From assembly GCA_963674455.1 (NCBI GenBank), contig CAVMBE010000060.1, forward strand, positions 108,583 through 172,582: a stretch of 64,000 bases of DNA, written 5' to 3'. A model generated the notes under the pieces. The model made no database searches and was not told where the DNA came from. It saw nothing but the letters and a program-made list of their open reading frames with translations. This stretch comes from Lecanosticta acicola. Its lineage: Eukaryota > Ascomycota > Dothideomycetes > Mycosphaerellales > Mycosphaerellaceae. Shown one piece after another: positions 56,139-64,000 of the stretch. Positions within the stretch are counted from its first letter, which is position 1. Each line of letters begins with the position of its first letter. The position numbers and the translations under genes were made by a program.

Positions 56139-56887
56139 GACGGGACGGAACTCTGTTGAGATATTCCGCGATGTCCCCTCGTCTAGCTACTACGGCTTCT
56201 CACAGTAGCTAGACCAGTGCTCTCAAGGTGAGACTCTCCGCCATGTCCTGCAGAATGGCTGATTCACGCTGGCTCTTGCTAATTTGAGGAAACGGGGTTG
56301 GAGCAGGACCACTTTCGTGCTGGTGCTGGTGTTCAGGCTGTCAATCGGACAAGATACCGATATACCAAGCATTTGTCGTGGAGGCATGCGGTAGAGCGAT
56401 GTTAGTGTACTGTAGCACGCGAAGTAACTCACAACGGCCTGGCCTGCCCGTGAGCTGAGCTAAGCGAAGCTAGCGGCGTCGAACCGAACCGCGGGCGGAG
56501 GCCCGTGCCCGCGCGACGAATCAGAAGACAGCGCCCATGGACCTCTAAGCGCCGACGTCTGTCTGCCTTTCCACTTTCACACGCTGCAGGAGCGGCTGGC
56601 TTGGCTGGCTTGGCTGGCTGCAGCGTGCTCGTCGCTGCTGATTCGCCTCTACGCGCATCTCAAGAGCTCGATCCCGCATAAAGCAGAAATCCAAAATAGC
56701 AACTCGTCCCTCCTCCCACACCATCCCATCCAAGCCATCGACGGGGAATGCACGCGCTGGACCAGATCACCCCGTCGCCTCCTGTGCAACATCGGCCGTT
56801 TCGCCCTTGATTGTGGTCTTTGTCACCCTCTACTACGCGCGCTCCTACCCAACACCGAAACACACACGCGCTTTCGTCGCTCCTGCG
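56139..56887. promoter_or_regulatory. Upstream region of the 1,244-aa protein gene
   Basis: 750 bases. Contains a GGCTT/GGCTG short tandem repeat (56595-56620) and a C-rich leader. No gene. Confidence 0.45.
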
Positions 56888-59800
56888 ATGAGCCAGCACT
56901 ATGCCTATCCTCCACCGCCCGCCTCCCGCCTTGCTACTGCGGGCTCGTCCTCGTCGTCTTCTGGCCCCTCTGGGCGGAATCGGCCCGTGTCTGCCCGCCT
57001 GCCTTCGATATCAACTGCCTCCTTGACTCCTCCAGGCCCTTATTCCTCGACGCCTCCATCGGCAACGCAGCAGCAGCAGCAGCAGCAGCATCTGCCATAC
57101 ACGCCCAGTGCGCTCAATCCTAGGACGACAGACGGCCTCCCGCCTCAGACGCCCGTCATGGAGCCTTACAATCCTCGACAGTGGAGCAGCCGAGGACACG
57201 TCTCTGGCTCGCAGATGCTCTTCCAGCAGCGGCAGGCGAACGTGCCAGCCAACGCGGCGCAGATGACGGGCATGGAAGGTGTGTCAATCTGTTCTTTCGT
57301 GGACGTATAGGCCGTGCGAATGTATGTTGTTGATCGACGATGTTGTCGGACGCGCGAATACTAGACGTGGATGCGCTTCGTGAAGATGCACTGATCCAAC
57401 ATCTACTAGCTGCTATGCCCTCACCTCCACCTCCATACTCCCCAGCAACACCGGAGAATGCTCATCGGGCTGCTGTAGCTTCACCCTTGATGGAAAGCGT
57501 TGGCTTCACTGCTTCGCCACCAGCGGAAAGTTCACTGAGGCCCTCACCACAGGCTCCAATGTCTCCCGCATTCCCTCCACCGCCGCCTCAGTCGTCGAGG
57601 CATCGTGAAAGGTCTGCATCTGGATTGGGTGGCAATAGATCGTTCTTTAGCCTTTCTGGTCTCCGAGGAAAGCAGCCTGCTCAGGCAGAGTTGCAACAGC
57701 CCCAGCAAAGCAATCCTGCCCAGGCACCTATGTTTGTTGACGCCCGACCTCCGGCAGCCAGGAGAGCAGCGTCAACAGGGCACATGCCAGTCGGTAGCTC
57801 TGCAGCATCCTCAGCTACAGGATCCGCTGGACGCGACTCGCCTGAAAGCAGATGGCAGCCGGGCATGCCTCTCCCGGGACCTCCTCCAGGGCCACCTCCA
57901 GCCGGTCATCGTTCTCAGAGTCTCAACAGACCGGCTGGAGTTTCTGGCTCTGGTAGAACCACTCCAGATGCTGTAGTCCAAGTGCCTCGCCCACGACGAG
58001 CTGCGGCACCTCCCAGTAGTCTTGGTCCTGTACCTCCGACACCTTCAAATTGGGAAGATGACGACGCACGGATAGTTCAGCAAGAACAAGCACCACCTGT
58101 ACCTTCCCTGCCTGCTGCGGATGCGCAACCACTGAGGATAGACACTGGTTCGAGTCGGGATTCGATGCTTGCTCGAAGACCTGCAAAACGAGACACGAGC
58201 GCCCAAGGCATCAGGGAACGGCGATCGAGAAGTCGAGCAGCAAAGACTGGTGAGGATGAATCGCGACCTAGTGATCTTGTCTTCTTGCCAACCGAAGGAG
58301 CTATAAGCCGCAGGCGAGAGCACACGAGAAACATTTCCGGCCTTGCGGGACCCTCCTCAGCACCAAGCTCAGCTTCTGGTCCACTACCTCCCTCTTCGAA
58401 AGCTCCAGCAAGTGTTATGACACCGCCATACACTCCTGCGGTCGGTAAATCACCCGTAGAGTACAGAAAGAAGCAGAATGTGAAGGTGCCTGGTAGTGCA
58501 TCAAGCGACAGGCCAATCTCGCATCTGCTTCGTACCCCAAACGAAGATACTGGTGCAATGCCCGCTCCTCTGAGCCCAGCACGGCCTCCCACTAGTGGGT
58601 CCGGGAAGGCTCCGTCCAACCTGGATGCCTTTTCGCTGCAGGCGATAGAGCGCCACAGGAGCTTCATCGAGAAAGAGGCTGCGGCCGCAACCGACGAGGA
58701 GCGACTGGAACTTTTCGCTAACTTCATTGTGCACGAGTCGCGTCTTCGACGCGACTGTTACCCTGCTGCTTACAATGCGATGGCCGGCGACATTATGGAC
58801 CTTACTCGAGATATGTGGCGCTCTTATGCTGGCCGAAGTAGCAGACGAGTAGTGACACCCAGCACATCCATGTCGTCAATGGACCCGACAATGCCTTCTT
58901 GGGCTTCTGATGGGCAACCCGCATCGGCTCACGCGAACGTGCCAAGCTCGGCATCCTCCATGGGTGATTTTACGCCTGCCACAGACGCCGGATCTGTTGG
59001 AGACATCAGTGAAGGCTTTGAACGTCATGAAGGCCGACAGTGGGCGGATGCTTTCAAACCGTCTCTATCGCCGATACCTAGCATGGCTGTCAGCACCGTT
59101 GCAGATGAGCATAGTTCACGAGGGCGAACAGCCAGTCGGTGGTGGGAAGCCAGCAACTCAGGGTCAGGATCCATTGGCAGACCAGATCGAATTGAGAAGT
59201 CGAAGAGGGAGACGAAGTACATGGGAGTCAGCCCTGCAACGCTCCAATTCAGCAACGAGGATCCAGCTCCACGCAATCCCACACCTGGAGCCAGTGAGCC
59301 GCCATATGCGTACGGTCCAGATGAGTATCCTCCGGAAAAGGTTGGTTGGCATGAAGGCCATGATTTCGACACTCCGATGGCCACGCCACATAGGCAAGGG
59401 GATCGCAAAGCATCGACACCAGGCATTGCTCCACTTGACGTATCAAGGCTGGTAACACTTCCGCCGCCATACCCTCGACACCACCCAGCCATCAGCAATA
59501 GCCATCCACGATTGAGCGACTACCGATCTGTGCATCGTGAACTCGCTGACCACGCCGAAGTGCAGAAGATCAAAGACTCGTACATGGACCAAGACTTCTC
59601 ACTTTCCCGCGAGCAGCAAGAAGGCACAAAGCAGCGACGTGCTAGACTGAGGGCTGACATTCAGCGCAAGATCGCGGATGGCAGCATGTCGTTCGCCGAT
59701 GCTGCGAAAGCCGAGGCTGATTTCGATGTTGAAGAAGCGGAGCGCGGCAAGGCCACTGCGAGAGCCAACTTCGACGTCTTCGAGGGCAGTGTCTCTCACC

Positions 59801-60708
59801 CCATGAACACCTTACTGACTGAGCGTCTGGACAAAGCCAATGATGCTATGAAGCAGCTTCGCAGTGATCTGGAGAGCGGGCATTGGTCCGCGGATCCTAA
59901 CCGCGCGCAGGAAGAAGGGGACGAGCATCCCGAACGGCTGGAGAAATTGACGCTGCTGAAGTGGATCTTCGAAGCTCGCGAGCACTTGCACAAGGAGATG
60001 TTCGATCTCCATGCAATGCGCAGCGAGAAGTATTCCGAAGTCATCCTCACCCCGTACCGCATTTCCAAGGCTCAGGCGAAGATGGACGAGGCGACTACTT
60101 TCTTCAAGAAGGATGGCTCGGAACGGCAAGTCTCATTCGCCAGGGACTCGCTCCGTCGATTCGAAGAATTCCAGATCTTGATCGAGCAGAACGTTTCCCG
60201 AGGAGTCGAAGACCAACTCTCGGCTTTCTGGGATATTGCGCCCGGGTTGCTCGAGGTGATCCAACAGATCCCCTCTCGCATGGACGGCTTCGAAGTGGAA
60301 ATCCCTCCGCAGGAATTCGAAGAAAACCCTTCATACCACGAACACCCCTTGCAATATTTGTACAGCCTCTTGAATCACGCGGAAAAGAGCGCGTACCAAT
60401 TCATCGAATCGCAGATTAACTTACTCTGCCTTCTCCACGAAGTTCGAACTGCTACGACGAAATCTCGCTTGAGACTTGGGGAAATCGAAAGGAATGCTGC
60501 GAGTCCGAATGGGAGGGATCTCTATGCGGACATGGCGCAGGCGAAACGGAAGGTGGAGGATCAGCTTACGGCGGATCTGAAGGAGAAGGTTGGGGAGGTG
60601 GAAAGGCAGTGGCAGGAGGCCTTGGGGGATGGGATGGAAGAGTGTAAGGAGAGGGTTAGTATTTGGTTGGAGGAGAGTGGTGGGTTGGAGGATGGGATGG
60701 ATGGTTAA
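56888..60708 (+). CDS. Large fungus-specific protein of unknown function (1,244 aa)
   Basis: Exons 56888-57278 and 57365-60708; the 86-base intron joins TGME to DVDALREDALIQHLLAAM in frame. Residues 1-650 are Pro/Ser/Gln-rich and probably disordered, with a seven-Gln run near residue 64 and repeated Pro-Pro-Pro-Tyr motifs. A short conserved island (DAFSLQAIERHRSFIEKEA, then RLELFANFIVHESRLRRDCYPAAY, near 565-620) may be a folded helix pair. From about 860 on the protein is helical with long coiled coils (RARLRADIQRKIADGSMSF; RLEKLTLLKWIFEAREHLH; VEDQLSAFWDIAPGLLEVI; HPLQYLYSLLNHAEKSAYQF). No known enzyme domain. The large helical C-terminus suggests a scaffold or membrane-shaping role, without firm support. 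Confidence 0.85.
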
Positions 60709-61608
60709 GTATCGTCTTTTGAGATGGAGCGTTCTGAGCGAGAGATGGGCGTGTGTTGTTTCTCTTGGAAGGAAAGGTGGGTGGGCAATTGTTGGGATGA
60801 TATGGAAATCTAAGGTAGTCAGGAATATGTAAGATGCTTGATGCCGGGAAGAGCCGGGTCTGTCTATATTCTACCAACCAGAGAGCATGCTCATCTCGTG
60901 TGCAGCATCATTCTGTCGATGTCGAAGATGGTGTTTCCTCAATCAAGGCGGGTGAGCGTTTTCTGCCGCCTCGCCAAGATCGAACACACGGCACACACGC
61001 TATCTACTATCCGCATGAGACACGACGCCGCGCCACGCCACGCTCCGTTGGCAGGAAGCGATCTCACGCCTGACACAGGGCAACTTCCTCTGTTGCTTTG
61101 CTTTGCTTTGACCAAGGTGCTGGGAGAGCCGAGCCAGGATACATACTCCGATACCTTAAAGAGGTCTGCCAGTGTTGTTCAAAGAGAGCTAGCTCTACAG
61201 TACCTCACCTTAGTAGTGTTGTTGGGGAGGGATCAAAAGTTGTCAGTCAGTCAGTCAGCTCAGTAGGCCGCGCGAGATTATTATTGACGCCGCGAGGCAG
61301 GCAGCTAGCAAGCAAGCACTATGGTAGATAAGCAACTTTTGTGGGCGAGCGAGACTGAGGCTGCGATTTATAGTGGGCTCTCGCTTGGGCGGAGGCGGCA
61401 ACGGCAAAGGTGAAATTGCTGCTGTCGCCGCGGCAGGCAAAATTATGGCAAGAAACGGCAAAAGTTTAAAGGGAGGGAGGGAGGGGGGAGTGTCTGGACG
61501 CGGGCGGCGGGAACGGTGCCTGCCTGCCTGCCACAGAGAGAGAGAGTAGTTTAGTACGCGCTCGCTGGGGAGCACGTGCGGGTTTTATCGTCCGTCGGAA
61601 GGTCTCGG

Positions 61609-61639
<31 letters not shown>

Positions 61640-62453
61640 TGTATGTATGTATGTATGTATGTATGTATGTATGTATGTATGTATGTATGTATGTATGTAT
61701 GTATGTATGTATGTATGTATGTGTTTGCGTGTAGTGTAGTAAAAGTAACGGTGCACCGACTACTCCAGGGGTTGGATGGATATCGATCGATAGGTCGTCG
61801 GTCGGTATGGTTGGTTGGCGGTGCAGGTTGGCAGGCATTTCGTGGAGCGAGTCTGGGGCGCTGCTGGCATGGATGGATGGAGGCTGCTGATAATGAGAAT
61901 GACTGACAGCACCCGGAGGACGAACGACAGAATTCGTGCGATGGGGCGGGTGCGGGTGCTTGCTTGTGGTTTGTTGATGCATCCTCTTGACAGGCCAGTA
62001 GTGAGGCTCTGAGTCTGGTGCCTCCACGACCGTTCGGCCGGCCTTTGTTCATCGCGCCTGTTGGAGTATTATCCAATGCCAGCAGGCCAACCGAGTGGCT
62101 CGACGATATGACGATCGATGATGCTCGACGTATACTTGATCCGTCCGTCTCTGAGGGCAAAGGATCCTGCTTGCGCTTTCTTTCTGATGCCAAGCAACGC
62201 TTTTTGCGGCATTATCTAGACAGACCGTCATGCCATGCCATGCTCCACAGCGGGCCCCCTTTGTCATCTCATGGCAGCGTTGAGATATAGATAGATGCAT
62301 GATGATGGAGGGAGTGCAGAGATCGCAGGCTTGTTTGATACACAAATTTAGGTGCTATTCGGTTATTAATTTAATACAGCAAATTGAGCGCGAGGCCCAT
62401 AGTGACACTTAAATGGACTTCTTGCAAAAAACGCGGCTGTCGTTGCGAGAAAC
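60709..62453. other. Convergent intergenic region with long microsatellite
   Basis: 1.7 kb between two converging genes, dominated by a tetranucleotide array. Open frames on both strands here are repeats read as Ile-His-Thr-Tyr or Val-Cys-Met-Tyr, not genes. Confidence 0.55.
61611..61722. repeat. (ATGT)28 tetranucleotide array
   Basis: 112 bases of uninterrupted ATGT units, the longest simple repeat in the window. Confidence 0.97.
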
Positions 62454-63864
62454 TTAACAAACCTTCTCGACTTCTAGTCCAGCTAAGATAAAAGCACTGA
62501 TGCCAATGAGACTGTTCAACACAACAGGTCTGGTCACATAATACTGTTGAAGGCCCGTCAGCGTCAGCACCGGCGTCAAAAGGAAGGCTAAGGCAAGGCG
62601 GCACAGCACTTACGGTGAAGTCAACATCGCCACTGAGACTGGCTACCGCACTCGTTCCATTGAGACTCAGGGTACCATTATCGTTGCTCACCAGGAACTC
62701 GTGCAGGACCTGATGATAGATACCAATCCCCGCGGAAATGGCCCGGCGACGAAGATTCGCGTCCTCGATGAAGCCCAAGCGAGCGCCTCGCAAGAGCGAG
62801 TAGGCCGTCATGCAACTGGCACTGGCTTCGATGAAGTTTCCGTGTCCTTGGAAGTTTGCACCCGGCTGGTCGACGACCTGCCAGACACCATAAGCACCTC
62901 CGACCCCAAGACTTCGTTCGAGAGCGGCGAGCTGGGCGCTGACGAGACTTTCAAAAAGCTGTCCAAGGCTGTCGGACGCATCTCGAGACACGTTCAAAGA
63001 CTGTAAGATCTCCAGAGCATTCGAGATACCGAGCGTGTACCATGCCAGTGAACGCCCCCACACGACGGGACTGGCACCTGTGATGGGGTTTGCCCACGCG
63101 TGTGCTTTGCTAGCATCGTAGCCATGGACCACAAGCCCCGCGTCGTTTTTACAGATGCCGTAGAGTCTCGCGATCTGCTTCACCGTCGCAGCGAGACCGA
63201 AGAGATCCCTGTCCACGGTCGCGTTACTAACCGAAAGAACCTCCCCGGATAAGAGGGCAAAGGCCGGATAACTGAACATGCCATCGGAGTACGAGAGGTT
63301 GTGGTAGGCACTGAGATTGTTCGGGTTCGCATAATACCAGAGGCCGCCATTTGCGTTTTGTGGCTGTAGCTTCACGGAGTCTTGGAGCGCTGCAATGGCA
63401 GGGAGATATTCTTCATCGCCAGTCTCTCGGTACTGATAAATCATCGAAGTTCCCACCGACAAGCGATCCAGAGGCTGACCAGCGTCCGCGGTGGCATTGG
63501 AAAATAGTGAGATGGATCCCGACGTGCTGTTCTGCAGATATTCGGCCCAGTGTTGTCTCTGCGTCTCATTACGCCCGCACGCTATGCTTTCTCTGAGGGC
63601 CTGGTTGGTTCAGCGCCGGATCATCCGACTCGATGGCTTCGAACACACACGGAGTATGAACCATTGTGGACATACCTGTTGGAAGATCCCGAGCTCAATC
63701 GTGCTCGTGGCAGCACCGCTGCCTGTAATTCCCTGTCCACGAGCAATGGTACTCTCCAGCATCTGGACAGCAAGGCCATCTGCGTTCCGTGGGCATTGTG
63801 GCTGATGGGCCCTAGTGCGGACTGCGGCCGTGCAGAGTACCGCTACCGCCGTGAGTACTTTCAT
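62454..63864 (-). CDS. Secreted GH105-type unsaturated glycuronyl hydrolase
   Basis: Exons on the minus strand: 63864-63676, 63600-62614 and 62543-62454; introns of 75 and 70 bases, all phase 0; 421 aa. Begins MKVLTAVAVLCTAAVRTRAH, a signal peptide. Family marks of GH88/GH105: LSVGTSMIYQYRETGD, GGLWYYANPNNLSAYHNLSYSDGMF with the catalytic-type aspartate before MF, WANPITGASPVVWGRSLAWY, GAYGVWQVVDQPGANFQGHGNF, EASASCMTAYSLLRGARLGF, and the last exon reading YYVTRPVVLNSLIGISAF. These enzymes hydrate the unsaturated end sugar left by pectate or rhamnogalacturonan lyases. Many sequons support secretion. The last small exon is needed for the family's usual C-terminus. Confidence 0.9.
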
Positions 63865-64000
63865 CTTGGCAATGCAGTTCAGCACTCCTCCTTTCCAGCG
63901 AATGAATTTTTTTCAACGCAAGTTCTGTGGGAATATCCGAGACATTGCGTGGGATCCGGCTAATAAGCTGAGGCTGACGATTCTACCGACAGACAAGGGG

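Noticed and set aside
61466..62193. Frames encoding Ile-His-Thr-Tyr or Val-Cys-Met-Tyr repeats
   Set aside because: They are translations of the ATGT array.
1..64000. CRISPR array or prokaryotic operon features
   Set aside because: Spliceosomal introns, mitochondrial and peroxisomal targeting signals and fungal protein families show this is nuclear fungal DNA; no array of spaced direct repeats is present.

Overview
The window comes from the nuclear genome of a filamentous ascomycete (Pezizomycotina, most likely Dothideomycetes; the class is an inference from protein style, not a computed placement). Genes are dense and carry few, short introns (mostly 40-90 bases) with GT-AG ends and CTAAC/CTGAC-like branch sites. 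5' regions are long and pyrimidine-rich, microsatellites are plentiful, and every well-recognised protein is a fungal housekeeping protein. I recognised no transposon, rRNA, tRNA or CRISPR array.

Layout, left to right. 0-16 kb: a partial two-TM, probably mitochondrial protein; an Hcs1/SMUBP2-type helicase; a 720-aa coiled-coil protein of unknown role; NFS1 cysteine desulfurase (-) divergent from an RVS167/Hob1 BAR-SH3 gene; a DsbA/FrnE-like oxidoreductase; VPS23 of ESCRT-I (-) divergent from a 2EXR/F-box-like gene. 16-17.5 kb: a small minus-strand gene and two tandem copies of a small secreted six-cysteine protein, the first copy apparently dead. 18-24 kb: a free methionine-R-sulfoxide reductase whose reading frame requires a 5-base microexon, a GPI-type GH76 mannanase (-), and PUS1. 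24-30 kb: a gene-poor, decayed-looking stretch with a 190-base tandem repeat, plus two multi-exon genes that only appear when introns are placed by hand. 30-37 kb: an ATG33-like mitophagy protein (-) divergent from a peroxisomal SPS19-type dienoyl-CoA reductase ending in SKL, a BTB/POZ pseudogene, SNX41, and a BolA3-type protein (-). 37-42 kb: gene-poor. 42-64 kb: a CBM21 PP1 glycogen-targeting subunit, an FAD_binding_2 oxidoreductase with a Ser/Thr repeat inside its nucleotide-binding fold, a PSR1-type phosphatase with a GC-AG intron, the TFP11/NTR1 splicing G-patch protein, a 1,244-aa fungal protein of unknown role, and a GH105 enzyme (-).

Functional links are loose, as expected for chromosome-core DNA: iron-sulfur supply (NFS1, BOL3), endosomal and membrane traffic (RVS167, VPS23, SNX41), organelle turnover and peroxisomes (ATG33, SPS19), and wall or plant polysaccharide handling (GH76, GH105). 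No obviously new multi-gene system is visible. The items most worth a second look are the small-secreted-protein pair, the microexon, and the two hand-assembled genes at 26.6-29.8 kb. All gene models were built by eye from reading-frame continuity, splice consensus and family motifs; none has been checked against transcripts or databases.
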